64,000 nucleotides of DNA from assembly GCF_014650755.1 (NCBI RefSeq), contig NZ_BMVO01000002.1:124001-188000 (forward strand). The letters run 5' to 3'. Source of the stretch: Streptomyces chryseus (GTDB lineage Bacteria; Actinomycetota; Actinomycetes; Streptomycetales; Streptomycetaceae). A program made the translations under genes and the position numbers. Below, piece after piece: positions 7,241-15,624 of this stretch. The notes under the pieces were generated by a model, which was not told where the DNA came from, made no database searches, and saw only the letters and a list, made by a program, of their open reading frames with translations. Each line of letters begins with the position of its first letter. The stretch's first letter is position 1.

Positions 7241-8896
7241 ATGGCGTACGACGCTGACGTGATCGTGATCGGGGCGGGCCTCGCGGGCCTCGCGGCCACC
7301 GCCGAACTCGTCGACGCGGGCCGCAAGGTGATCCTGCTCGACCAGGAACCCGAGCAGTCCGTCGGCGGTCAGGCCCACTGGTCCTTCGGCGGGCTCTTCT
7401 TCGTCGACTCGCCCGAACAGCGCCGCATGCGTATCAAGGACAGCCACGAGCTCGCCCTCCAGGACTGGTACGGCACGGCGGGCTTCGACCGAGCCGAGGA
7501 CCACTGGCCGCGCAAGTGGGCCGAGGCGTACGTCGACTTCGCGGCCGGGGAGAAGCGGGCGTGGCTGCACGGGCAGGGCGTGCGCTTCTTCCCAGTCGTC
7601 GGATGGGCCGAGCGCGGCGGCTACGACGCCACCGGGCACGGCAACTCCGTACCCCGCTTCCACATCACCTGGGGCACCGGCCCCGGCCTCGTCGCCCCGT
7701 TCGAGCGCCGGGTGCGCGAGGGCGTGGCGCGCGGTCTGGTCCAGCTGAGATTCCGCCACCGGGTCACCGGGCTCGACCGGAGCGCCGGCTCCGTGGACAC
7801 CGTCACCGGCGAGATCCTTCAGCCCTCGGCCGTCGAGCGCGGGGCCGCCAGCAGCCGGGAGGTGGCCGGGACGTTCGAGTACCGGGCCCAGGCGGTGATC
7901 GTCACCTCGGGCGGCATCGGCGGCAACCACGCCCTCGTACGCGCCAACTGGCCCGAGCGGCTCGGCACCCCGCCCGCCTCGATGCTCTCCGGCGTGCCCG
8001 CGCACGTCGACGGCCTGATGCTCGGTGTCACGGAGGCGGCGGGCGGCCGCATGATCAACCGCGACCGGATGTGGCACTACACCGAGGGCATCCAGAACTG
8101 GAACCCGGTCTGGGCCAAGCACGGCATCCGTATCCTGCCCGGCCCCTCGTCGCTGTGGTTCGACGCGCGCGGCAAACGCCTGCCGGTGCCGCTCTTCCCC
8201 GGCTTCGACACGCTGGGCACGCTCGACCACATCATGCGGACGGGGTACGACTACACCTGGTTCGTCCTCGACCAGAAGATCATCGGCAAGGAGTTCGCGC
8301 TGTCGGGTTCCGAGCAGAACCCGGACCTCACCGGCAAGTCCGTCCGTGGCGTGCTGGGCCGCGCGCGGGCCGATGTCCCCGGCCCGGTCCGGGCGTTCAT
8401 GGACAAGGGCGCGGACTTCGTCGTCGAGAAGGACCTGGCGTCACTGGTGCGCGGCATGAACGCGCTCACCGAGGAGCCCTTGATCGACGAGGCGGAGCTG
8501 CGCCGGGAGATCACCGCGCGGGACCGGGAGATCACCAACACCTTCACCAAGGACCTCCAGGTCATGGCGATCCGCGGCGCCCGCAACTACCTGGGCGACA
8601 AACTGATCCGCACGGCCGCGCCGCACCGCCTCCTCGACCCCCAGGCGGGCCCGCTCATCGCCGTACGCCTGCACATCCTCACCCGCAAGTCGCTCGGCGG
8701 CCTGGAGACCGACCTGTCGTCGCGCGTGCTCACGGAGGGCGGCGACGCGCTGCCGGGTGTGTACGCCGCCGGGGAGGCGGCGGGGTTCGGGGGAGGGGGC
8801 GTCCACGGGTACCGCTCCCTGGAGGGCACGTTCCTCGGCGGCTGCCTCTTCTCCGGCCGCACGGCGGGCCGCGCCGCCGCGCGCGCGGTGGCGTAG
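7241..8896 (+). CDS. FAD-binding dehydrogenase, KstD/fumarate-reductase flavoprotein family
   Basis: A 551-residue flavoprotein. Residues 7-35 are the dinucleotide-binding start (VIVIGAGLAGLAATAEL, then a LLDQE acidic end). SVGGQAHWSFGGLFF and, near the C-terminus, GVYAAGEAAGFGGGGVHGYRSLEGT complete the FAD site of the family. It resembles the large subfamily annotated as FAD-binding dehydrogenase, related to 3-ketosteroid delta-1-dehydrogenase; true KstDs carry particular catalytic tyrosines that I could not place here, so steroid activity is not claimed. Cytoplasmic, single gene, with AAGGA before the ATG. Confidence 0.88.
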   Translation: MAYDADVIVIGAGLAGLAATAELVDAGRKVILLDQEPEQSVGGQAHWSFGGLFFVDSPEQRRMRIKDSHELALQDWYGTAGFDRAEDHWPRKWAEAYVDFAAGEKRAWLHGQGVRFFPVVGWAERGGYDATGHGNSVPRFHITWGTGPGLVAPFERRVREGVARGLVQLRFRHRVTGLDRSAGSVDTVTGEILQPSAVERGAASSREVAGTFEYRAQAVIVTSGGIGGNHALVRANWPERLGTPPASMLSGVPAHVDGLMLGVTEAAGGRMINRDRMWHYTEGIQNWNPVWAKHGIRILPGPSSLWFDARGKRLPVPLFPGFDTLGTLDHIMRTGYDYTWFVLDQKIIGKEFALSGSEQNPDLTGKSVRGVLGRARADVPGPVRAFMDKGADFVVEKDLASLVRGMNALTEEPLIDEAELRREITARDREITNTFTKDLQVMAIRGARNYLGDKLIRTAAPHRLLDPQAGPLIAVRLHILTRKSLGGLETDLSSRVLTEGGDALPGVYAAGEAAGFGGGGVHGYRSLEGTFLGGCLFSGRTAGRAAARAVA

Positions 8897-8901
8897 GACC
8901 C

Positions 8902-9330
8902 TCAGCTCCGCAGGCGCTCCACGACCCGGAAGCGCTCCGCGACGATCATGGTCGTGTCGTCGACGGTGAACTCCGGGTCGCCCAGCGCCTCGCGCATCTC
9001 CTCGCTGTGCCAGAACCTCTCGTGCCCCGCGCGCCACTCGGCCACCGAGGTGTGGCCCTCGCCCTCGTCCAGCGCGTGGCGCAGGTCCACTTCGCCGAGC
9101 GCCAGGACCCGTACCCCGGTGAGCTCGATCACCGCCACCTCGCGGCCGTCCGAGTCGATCACCACCGACCGCTCGCCGACCGGTGGCAGCTCTTCCTGCT
9201 CGGCCTCGTACTCGGCGAGCAGCCCGGTGGTCGAGACCTTCTCGCCCGACAGCACGGCGGCCACCAGCCGGTCCCGCAGCGGCCCGGGGAAGGCCAGGAG
9301 GTACGGCGGAAGCGAAGAGTGTGCAGACAT
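8902..9330 (-). CDS. ASCH-domain protein
   Basis: A 142-residue protein of the ASCH/DUF984 type, a small beta-barrel related to PUA domains and expected to bind RNA or nucleotides. The order fits: the N-terminal helix (FPGPLRDRLVAAVLSGEKVSTTGLL), the strand VVIDSDGREVAVIELTGVRVLALGEV, the EGEGHTSVAEWRAGHERFW segment, and the C-terminal FTVDDTTMIVAERFRVVERL. Its stop is only 6 bp from that of the convergent flavoprotein gene. Function unknown. Confidence 0.85.
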   Translation of the reverse strand: MSAHSSLPPYLLAFPGPLRDRLVAAVLSGEKVSTTGLLAEYEAEQEELPPVGERSVVIDSDGREVAVIELTGVRVLALGEVDLRHALDEGEGHTSVAEWRAGHERFWHSEEMREALGDPEFTVDDTTMIVAERFRVVERLRS

Positions 9331-9565
9331 GCGGCCAGCCTAGGCCCCGTGCGGCGGGGCGGGCGGACGGCCGTCCGGGGCCGCCGGACGGGCGGGCGGA
9401 CGGGGCCAGGTCCGGCGGGCCGGGCGGGTCGGTGCAGGTGGGTGCCCGTTCAACTACCGGATGTCGGCCGAAAGTTGGTTTAGACCGCCCTTGACGTGGA
9501 GTGCCCCCTACCGCTTTGCTGTGCGTGATCAAACGCTCGCACACTGCGCCGTGGAGGACCCGCGG

Positions 9566-10516
9566 ATGCCCCCACCTCCGCCACCCCTCGGCCGCTCGCG
9601 CCGCCGCAGCGACCCGACGTTCGACGCCGCCCTCGACGACGCCGAACTCGTCACCGTACGCGGGCAGCTGTCCCAGGGGCGCTGGACCAGGGCGCGCTCC
9701 CTGCTCGCCGCGACCGGCGACGACTGGGACCGCCGCGGCCACCGTCTCGTCGTACTCGCCCAGGCCAACGGCGCCGCCGCCTGGGCCGGCGACTGGCTGC
9801 TAGCCGAGCCCGAGAGCGCCGACGCCGTCACCCTCATCGCCTGCGCCGCCGTCCTCGGCGCGCTGCGCGGCAAGGACTCCGAGGGCCGCGCCCGCGAAGC
9901 CTGCCGCCGCGCCGCAGACCGCTCGCCGGCCGACCCGACGCCGTGGCTCGGCCTGCTGCTCCTGGCCCGTTCGCTGGGCACGGAGGAGGAGGTCGGCCAG
10001 CTCTTCGACCAGGTGCGGCTGCGCCACCCCGAGCACCACCACGCCCACCACCTGATGGCCGCCCGCCTCGCCGAACGCCGCCCGGACATAGGCAACGACC
10101 CGCTCCACGAGGTGTACGACTTCGCCGCCTGGGCCGCCGAGCAGGCGCCCGCCGACTCCCCGCTCGCCGTACTCCCCGTGGTGGCGCACGCCGAGCGCTA
10201 CCGCGCCCTCGCCCTCGCGGGCCAGGAACCGATGGACCCGGCGGCCTCCGCGCACTGGTCGGGCCGGCGCGCCCGCCAGGTGATGAAGGCGGCGTTCGAC
10301 TGGTGGCTGGAGTGGGAGCACGAGGGCCACCCGCGCCGGCACATCGACCTCAACTACCTGGCCCACGCGAAGCTCTGCGAGGGCAGGCCCGCCGAGGCCG
10401 CCGCCCTCCTCAACCGCATCGGCCCCCACGCCACCGAAGCCCCGTGGTCGTACCCCGACCGCGACCCGCACAAGGCCTTCCGCGCCGCGCGCAGCGCCGC
10501 GCTCGGGATCGCATGA
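9566..10516 (+). CDS. Conserved hypothetical alpha-helical protein
   Basis: A 316-residue protein without a named domain that I recognise. After a proline-rich start it is a run of alanine-rich helices with TPR-like spacing (LVTVRGQLSQGRWTRARSLLA, ADPTPWLGLLLLARSLG, LNYLAHAKLCEGRPAEAAALL), so a solenoid of protein-protein contacts is likely. ATG 9566 has GGAGG eight bases upstream; an earlier in-frame start lacks one. The last bases overlap a possible permease start (ATGA at 10513-10516), so the two genes are probably cotranscribed. Function unknown. Confidence 0.8.
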   Translation: MPPPPPPLGRSRRRSDPTFDAALDDAELVTVRGQLSQGRWTRARSLLAATGDDWDRRGHRLVVLAQANGAAAWAGDWLLAEPESADAVTLIACAAVLGALRGKDSEGRAREACRRAADRSPADPTPWLGLLLLARSLGTEEEVGQLFDQVRLRHPEHHHAHHLMAARLAERRPDIGNDPLHEVYDFAAWAAEQAPADSPLAVLPVVAHAERYRALALAGQEPMDPAASAHWSGRRARQVMKAAFDWWLEWEHEGHPRRHIDLNYLAHAKLCEGRPAEAAALLNRIGPHATEAPWSYPDRDPHKAFRAARSAALGIA

Positions 10517-10575
10517 CCCAGCACGTCCAGGCCAAGGCCAACGCCACCTCACCGAAGCGAAGGGACCAGCCCGCC

Positions 10576-12129
10576 ATGTCGACGGGAAGTTCGAGCACGA
10601 GCGAGAGAAGCAGACAAGCCGCGGACAGCGGCGAGATCCGTACGTACAAGGGGCAGGAGCGCGCCCTGCGCGCCGGCCGTCTCGGCACGACCGGGCTCCT
10701 GCTGTCCGTACTGGCCGCGAGCGCCCCGCTCATGGTCGTCGCAGGTGTCATGCCCACTACATACGGCGTGATGGGGATCGTCGGCCAGCCCCTGCTCTTC
10801 GTCATCCTCGGCGTGGTCCTGATGCTGTTCAGCGTCGGATACGCCGAGATGAGCCGCCACGTCCACAACGCCGGCGCCTTCTACGCGTATATAGCCCGCG
10901 GCCTCGGCCCGACCGCCGGCGCCGGAGCGTCCCTGGTCGCCCTCGTCGCGTACAGCGCCATGCAGGTCGGCATCTACGGCATCCTCGGCTTCGAGATCTC
11001 CGGGATCTTCGCCGCCTACCTCGACATCACCCTCGCCTGGTGGATCCCCGCCCTCGTCGCCGTGCTGGTCGTCGGCGCGCTCGGCTGGCTCAAGATCGAC
11101 CTCAACGCCAAGGTGCTCGGCGTCCTGCTCGTCGTCGAGTGCGCGCTCGTCGTGATCTTCGACGTGGCGGCCATCGTCGAGCCGGCGAAGGAGGGCCTGT
11201 CCCTCCAGGCGTTCAACCCCGAAACCCTCACCGGCGCCGGACTCGGCACCGCGCTCTGCTTCTGCATCGCCGCCTTCGTCGGCTTCGAGCAGGCCCCGGT
11301 GTACGCCGAGGAGACCAGCCGCCCGCAGATCGTCGTCTCGCGCGTGATGTTCCTCGCCGTCGGTTACGCCGCGCTCTTTTTGGCCCTCAGCGCCTGGGCG
11401 CTCAGCGTCGCCGCCGGACCCGGGCAGATCGTCGAGGTGGCGGGGGAGCAGGGGCCCGGACTCCTCTTCGCGCTCACCGAGAGCCGGCTCGGCTCCACCT
11501 TCACCGACGTCCTCCACATCCTCTTCGTCACCGGCATGTTCGCCGCGCTGCTCAGCTTCCACAACGTCGTCGCGCGGTACGCGTTCGCCATGGGCCGCGA
11601 GGGCCTACTGCCGGCCTCCTTCGGCCGTACGAACAAGACGAGCGGCGCCCCCGCCGCCGGTTCGCTGCTCCAGTCCGGCCTCTCCCTCGCCGTCGTCCTC
11701 GCCTTCGCGGTCAGCGACGACAAGCCGGCCGGCGACCCGACCGTGCCCGTGCTGCACCTGTTCACCTGGATGGGCAACGTCGGCGCGCTCGGCGTCATCC
11801 TGCTGATGGCCGCCGCCTCCGTCGCCGTCATCGCCTTCTTCGTACGCCGGGGAGCCGGCCGGGCGCAGGCCGGACGCCTGGTGGCCTCGGGCATCGCCGC
11901 GGTGGCCCTGCTGGTCATCGCCTTCTACACGGTGCGGGACTTCGACGTGCTCGTGGGCGCGGGTCCCGGCTCGGCGCTCAGCTGGATCCTGCCGGGCGTC
12001 ATCGGCGTCGCGCTCGTCGGCGGGCTGGTGTACGGGGCGGTGCTCCGCTCGGCGAAGCCCGAGGTGCACGCCCGGATCGGCCTGGGCAACGAGGCCTTCC
12101 AGCTGGAGAAGCAGGCCGGCGAGATGTGA
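10576..12129 (+). CDS. APC-superfamily amino acid/amine permease
   Basis: A 517-residue transporter with about 12 hydrophobic segments. The first helix motif (GRLGTTGLLLSVLAASAPLMV) and FCIAAFVGFEQAPVYAEET in helix 6 mark the APC superfamily and its ligand-binding unwound helices. ATG 10576 has GAAGGGA upstream; ATG 10513, which overlaps the previous stop as ATGA, is an alternative adding 21 residues. It probably imports an amino acid or amine by cation symport. The partner gene at 9566-10516 is unknown, so the substrate cannot be guessed. Confidence 0.88.
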   Translation: MSTGSSSTSERSRQAADSGEIRTYKGQERALRAGRLGTTGLLLSVLAASAPLMVVAGVMPTTYGVMGIVGQPLLFVILGVVLMLFSVGYAEMSRHVHNAGAFYAYIARGLGPTAGAGASLVALVAYSAMQVGIYGILGFEISGIFAAYLDITLAWWIPALVAVLVVGALGWLKIDLNAKVLGVLLVVECALVVIFDVAAIVEPAKEGLSLQAFNPETLTGAGLGTALCFCIAAFVGFEQAPVYAEETSRPQIVVSRVMFLAVGYAALFLALSAWALSVAAGPGQIVEVAGEQGPGLLFALTESRLGSTFTDVLHILFVTGMFAALLSFHNVVARYAFAMGREGLLPASFGRTNKTSGAPAAGSLLQSGLSLAVVLAFAVSDDKPAGDPTVPVLHLFTWMGNVGALGVILLMAAASVAVIAFFVRRGAGRAQAGRLVASGIAAVALLVIAFYTVRDFDVLVGAGPGSALSWILPGVIGVALVGGLVYGAVLRSAKPEVHARIGLGNEAFQLEKQAGEM

Positions 12130-12192
12130 CGGAAGACGGACGGACCCCCGCGGTCGCTGGCCCTCGGCGGCCGCGGGTGTTCGAATGGTCCT

Positions 12193-12927
12193 GTGACACC
12201 TGGACCACCGCCCGGCCCGGACGGCGGCGGCGCGCCCGTCGGCCGCCGGCTCGTCCTCGGCATGCTGGGCCTGGGCGCCGTGGGCCTGGCCACCGCGCCG
12301 TACCTCCAGAAGGGGCTCGAATCCTTTCTCGGCGCGGCCGCGGACAAGGACCCCACCGGCCTGACCGGCCTGCTGCCCAACGGCGGCGGCTTCCGCTACT
12401 ACTCCGTCGCCTCCTCCGTGCCCCGCAAGGGCCCGGACACCTACCGGCTGACGGTCGACGGGCTGGTGGACAGGCCCGCGACGTACGCGCTCGACGACCT
12501 GCGGGCGATGAAGCAGACGCGCCTGGTGCGCGACGTCCAGTGCGTCACCGGCTGGCGGGTCCCGCGGACCCCCTTCGAAGGGGTGCGGCTGTCGGCGCTG
12601 CTGGCCGCCGCGGGGGTACGGCCCGGGGCGAAGGCCGTCCGCTTCACCTGCTTCGACGGCACGTACAGCGAAAGCCTCACCCTCCAGCAGGCCGACCGCA
12701 GGGACGTACTGGTCGCCCTGCGCATGCGCGACGAGCCGCTCGGCCACGCGCACGGCGGCCCCGCGCGGCTGTACGTCGCGCCCATGTACTTCTACAAGTC
12801 CGCGAAGTGGCTCTCCGGCATCACCGTCACGTCCGAGGTCCGGCCCGGCTACTGGGAGAAGCGCGGTTACGACGTCGACGCCTGGGTCGGCCGCTCCAAC
12901 GGACGCGACGATGCCCCCACGGTCTGA
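12193..12927 (+). CDS. Molybdopterin-dependent oxidoreductase, sulfite-oxidase fold
   Basis: A 244-residue protein of the sulfite oxidase/MsrP (YedY) fold. VQCVTGWRVPRTPFEGV (about residues 115-131) carries the cysteine that coordinates molybdenum. The C-terminal APMYFYKSAKWLSGI is also typical. The N-terminus has GRRLVLGMLGLGAVGLA, a twin-arginine-like membrane segment, so the catalytic part is probably exported by Tat and may stay anchored. GTG 12193 is used; TCGAAT six bases earlier could be a leaderless -10. The cytochrome b gene overlaps its 3' end by 17 bases, giving an MsrPQ-like pair that may repair oxidised methionine or reduce another S- or N-oxide; the substrate is inference. Confidence 0.88.
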   Translation: MTPGPPPGPDGGGAPVGRRLVLGMLGLGAVGLATAPYLQKGLESFLGAAADKDPTGLTGLLPNGGGFRYYSVASSVPRKGPDTYRLTVDGLVDRPATYALDDLRAMKQTRLVRDVQCVTGWRVPRTPFEGVRLSALLAAAGVRPGAKAVRFTCFDGTYSESLTLQQADRRDVLVALRMRDEPLGHAHGGPARLYVAPMYFYKSAKWLSGITVTSEVRPGYWEKRGYDVDAWVGRSNGRDDAPTV

Positions 12928-13561
12928 ACCGGACTCCCGGCTGCGCCGCTTCAGCCGCGCCGAGCGCTGGGTGCACCGCGCCACGGCGGGGCTGACGCTG
13001 CTGTGCGTCGCGACGGCGGCCTGTCTGTACGTCCCGCAGCTCGCCGAACTCGTCGGACGCCGCCACCTGGTGGTCACCGTGCACGAGTGGTCGGGGCTGC
13101 TGATCCCGGCGCCGCTCCTGCTCGGCCTGGCCTCCCGGGCGGTGCGGGCGGACCTCGGCCGGCTCAACCGCTTCGGGCCGCACGACCGGCGGTGGCTGAA
13201 GGCCGCGCTGCGGCGGGACACGCGCCAGGCGTCCCGCCCCGCCGGGAAGTTCAACGCGGGGCAGAAGCTCTACGCGGGCTGGATGGCGGGGGCGGTGCTG
13301 GTGATGCTCGGTACCGGGCTGCTGATGTGGTTCACCGGCCTGGCCCCGCTGGTCTGGCGGACGAGCGCCACCTTCGTCCACGACTGGCTCGCCCTCGCCA
13401 TGGGCGTCGTGATCGCCGGGCACATCGCAATGGCCCTGGCACGGCCGGAGTCCCGGCGCGGCATGCGCACCGGGACGGTCGACCGCGCGTGGGCGGAGGT
13501 GGAACACCCGCTGTGGGCGCAGGAGGTGAACAGCCGACGGGACCTGGAGGACGGGACCTAG
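12911..13561 (+). CDS. Cytochrome b/b6-domain membrane protein
   Basis: A 216-residue membrane protein with four hydrophobic segments (about residues 25-45, 60-78, 118-140 and 158-178). Histidines in RAERWVHRATAG, VVTVHEWSG and TFVHDWLALAMGVVIAGHIAMA are placed as haem ligands of di-haem cytochromes b of the formate-dehydrogenase gamma/NiFe hydrogenase type. It would pass electrons from the quinol pool to the molybdenum protein encoded just upstream, with which it overlaps by 17 bases. Its stop codon overlaps that of the convergent gntP gene in CTAG. Confidence 0.88.
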   Translation: MPPRSEPDSRLRRFSRAERWVHRATAGLTLLCVATAACLYVPQLAELVGRRHLVVTVHEWSGLLIPAPLLLGLASRAVRADLGRLNRFGPHDRRWLKAALRRDTRQASRPAGKFNAGQKLYAGWMAGAVLVMLGTGLLMWFTGLAPLVWRTSATFVHDWLALAMGVVIAGHIAMALARPESRRGMRTGTVDRAWAEVEHPLWAQEVNSRRDLEDGT

Positions 13562-14955
13562 AGAACGAGTGACAACAGCAGGACGAAGCCCAGCGAGACC
13601 ACCGAGATGATCGTCTCCATCACCGACCAGGTCTTGATCGTCTGGCCGACGTCCATGCCGAAGTACTCCTTCACCAGCCAGAACCCCGCGTCGTTGACGT
13701 GGCTGAAGAAGAGCGAGCCCGCGCCGACCGCGAGGACCAGCAGCGCCGCGTGGGAGGCCGACATGTCCGCCGCCAACGGGGCCACCAGACCCGCCGCCGA
13801 GATGGTGGCGACCGTGGCGGACCCCGTCGCGAGCCGGATGGCGACGGCGATCAGCCAGGCCAGCAGCAGCGTCGGGATCGCCCAGTCCTCGGAGAAGTCC
13901 AGGATCATCTGGCCGACGCCCACGTCGATGAGCGTCTGCTTGAAGCCGCCGCCCGCGCCGACGATCATCAGCACGCCCGCGATCGGGGCGAGCGACTTCT
14001 CGACGGTCGAGGACAGCCGGTCCTTGGTGAATCCGGCGGCGCGGCCCAGTGTGAACAGCCCCACCAGTACGGCGGCGAGCAGCGCGATCAGCGGCGAGCC
14101 GATGACGTCCGTGACCCGCTGGACGGCGTTCTCGGGGTCGTCGACGACGATGTCCACGAGCGCCTTGGCCAGCATGAGCACGACCGGCAGCATGACGGTG
14201 GCCACGGTCGCCCCGAAGCCGGGGCGGTGCTCCAGGTCCTCCGAGGGACGCTGCGGGATCATGCGTTCCGGCGCCGGGATGTCCACCCAGCGGGCGGCGT
14301 ACTTCGAGAACACCGGCCCCGCGATGATCACGGTCGGGATCGCGACGAGCACACCGAGCCCCAGCGTGATGCCCAGGTTGGCCCCGATCGCGTCGATCGC
14401 CACCAGCGGCCCGGGGTGCGGCGGGATCAGCCCGTGCATCACGGACAGGCCGGCCAGCGCCGGGATGCCGATCCGCATCAGCGAGTAGTTGCCGCGCTTG
14501 GCCACCAGCAGCACCACGGGGATCAGCAGCACGATGCCGACCTCGAAGAAGAGCGGCAGCCCGATGATGCTGGCGATCAGCACCATCGCCCACGGCATCG
14601 CACGGCCGCTCGCCCTCGCCAGGATCGTGTCGACGATCTGGTCCGCGCCGCCGGAGTCGGCCAGCAGCTTGCCGAGGACCGCGCCGAGCGCGATGAGCAC
14701 GCCGACGCCGGCGACCGTGTTGCCCAGGCCCGTCGAGAAGCTGGCGATCGTCTTGTCGAGCGGGGCGCCCGCGAACGCCCCGAGTGCCAGCGATCCGATG
14801 GTCAGCGCCAGGAAGGCGTGGAGCTTGAACTTCGTGATGAGCAGGACGATGACGGCGATGCCGGCGAGGACGGCTATCCCGAGCTGGGCGTTGCCCGCCG
14901 AGGTGATCGGCTCGACGGCGCCCGCTGCCAGCGTCTCGACGCTGAGACTGGTCAC
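13558..14955 (-). CDS. gntP: Gluconate:H+ symporter, GntP family
   Basis: A 465-residue membrane protein with about 12-14 hydrophobic segments. Family features are GVGVLIALGAVLGKLLADSGGA, GLPLFFEVGIVLLIPVV, MHGLIPPHPGPLVA and VGAGSLFFSHVNDAGFW. GntP carriers import D-gluconate with protons. It is eight bases downstream of gntK and is clearly the second gene of that operon. GTG 14955 is taken; the ribosome site (AGTAGAG) is weak, so coupling to gntK is likely. Control by the GntR protein encoded divergently is expected. Confidence 0.95.
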   Translation of the reverse strand: MTSLSVETLAAGAVEPITSAGNAQLGIAVLAGIAVIVLLITKFKLHAFLALTIGSLALGAFAGAPLDKTIASFSTGLGNTVAGVGVLIALGAVLGKLLADSGGADQIVDTILARASGRAMPWAMVLIASIIGLPLFFEVGIVLLIPVVLLVAKRGNYSLMRIGIPALAGLSVMHGLIPPHPGPLVAIDAIGANLGITLGLGVLVAIPTVIIAGPVFSKYAARWVDIPAPERMIPQRPSEDLEHRPGFGATVATVMLPVVLMLAKALVDIVVDDPENAVQRVTDVIGSPLIALLAAVLVGLFTLGRAAGFTKDRLSSTVEKSLAPIAGVLMIVGAGGGFKQTLIDVGVGQMILDFSEDWAIPTLLLAWLIAVAIRLATGSATVATISAAGLVAPLAADMSASHAALLVLAVGAGSLFFSHVNDAGFWLVKEYFGMDVGQTIKTWSVMETIISVVSLGFVLLLSLVL

Positions 14956-14963
14956 GGTGGGCT

Positions 14964-15488
14964 CTACTTTCTGAAGTCGTTGCTGTCGAGCCGGCGCAGG
15001 GCCGCGACGGCTCGTTCGGTGATGTCCTCGGGAGACCCCGCGACGTCCACGGACACGCCTGCCTCGTCGACCTGGAGCGGCTGGAGGGCGGCGTACTGCG
15101 AATCGAGCAGCGCGGTCGGCATGAAGTGGCCCCTGCGCTCCCGCATCCGCCCCTCGATCAGCTCCCGGTCGCCCGTGAGGTGCAGGAACACCGCACCGGG
15201 CGCCGCCGCGCGCAGCCGGTCGCGGTAGGCGCGCTTGAGGGCGGAGCTGCTGACGACGCCGCCGAGCCCCGAGCGGCCGTGCGCCCACGCGCCGATCGCG
15301 TCGAGCCAGGGCAGGCGGTCCGCGTCGTCCAGCGGGGTGCCGGCCGACATCTTGGCGATGTTGGCCGGCGGGTGGAAGTCGTCACCCTCGGCGTACGGGA
15401 CACCGAGCCGGCCAGCGAGCAGGGGACCGATGGTGGTCTTGCCGGTCCCTGCCACGCCCATCACCACGACGACGTGGGGGGTGTTCAT
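14964..15488 (-). CDS. gntK: Gluconokinase
   Basis: A 174-residue kinase of the GntK P-loop family. VVMGVAGTGKTTIG (residues 8-21) is the Walker A loop. GDDFHPPANIAKMSAGTPLDDADRLPW is the gluconate-binding stretch, and RMRERRGHFMPTALLDSQYAALQPL is the conserved lid and C-terminal motif. It phosphorylates gluconate to 6-phosphogluconate for the pentose phosphate pathway. First gene of gntK-gntP; the divergent gntR lies 136 bp away, with two operators between them. Confidence 0.96.
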   Translation of the reverse strand: MNTPHVVVVMGVAGTGKTTIGPLLAGRLGVPYAEGDDFHPPANIAKMSAGTPLDDADRLPWLDAIGAWAHGRSGLGGVVSSSALKRAYRDRLRAAAPGAVFLHLTGDRELIEGRMRERRGHFMPTALLDSQYAALQPLQVDEAGVSVDVAGSPEDITERAVAALRRLDSNDFRK

Positions 15489-15545
15489 GAGTGGAGTGCC
15501 TCGCTGTCTTCATCGACATCGGTCCGTCGCGCTACTGAAACCTAT

Positions 15546-15558
15546 TAGGTACGACGTA
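15546..15558. promoter_or_regulatory. GntR-type operator, site 1
   Basis: TA-g-GT-acg-AC-g-TA fits the NGT-N3-ACN core of FadR-subfamily GntR operators, with symmetric flanks. Its GTACGACGT half (15549-15557) is the exact reverse complement of ACGTCGTAC in site 2 (15579-15587). It lies between gntK and gntR, near the gntK side. Confidence 0.6.
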
Positions 15559-15576
15559 TTCAAGAGGCTGTGACAT

Positions 15577-15591
15577 AAACGTCGTACTTTT
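15577..15591. promoter_or_regulatory. GntR-type operator, site 2
   Basis: AAA-c-GT-cgt-AC-t-TTT is a symmetric GntR-family site. Its centre is 32 bp (three helical turns) from that of site 1, so two dimers would sit on the same face of the DNA. It lies about 20 bases upstream of the likely gntR -10 element and would cover its -35 region. Confidence 0.6.
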
Positions 15592-15611
15592 TGTTGCCGG
15601 CGCCCGCCCCG

Positions 15612-15617
15612 TACGCT
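15612..15617 (+). promoter_or_regulatory. -10 hexamer of gntR, leaderless promoter
   Basis: TACGCT lies seven bases before ATG 15625, and no ribosome-binding sequence is present. A T-rich stretch around 15588-15596 could serve as the -35 and overlaps operator site 2. Confidence 0.5.
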
Positions 15618-15624
15618 GAGCCCC

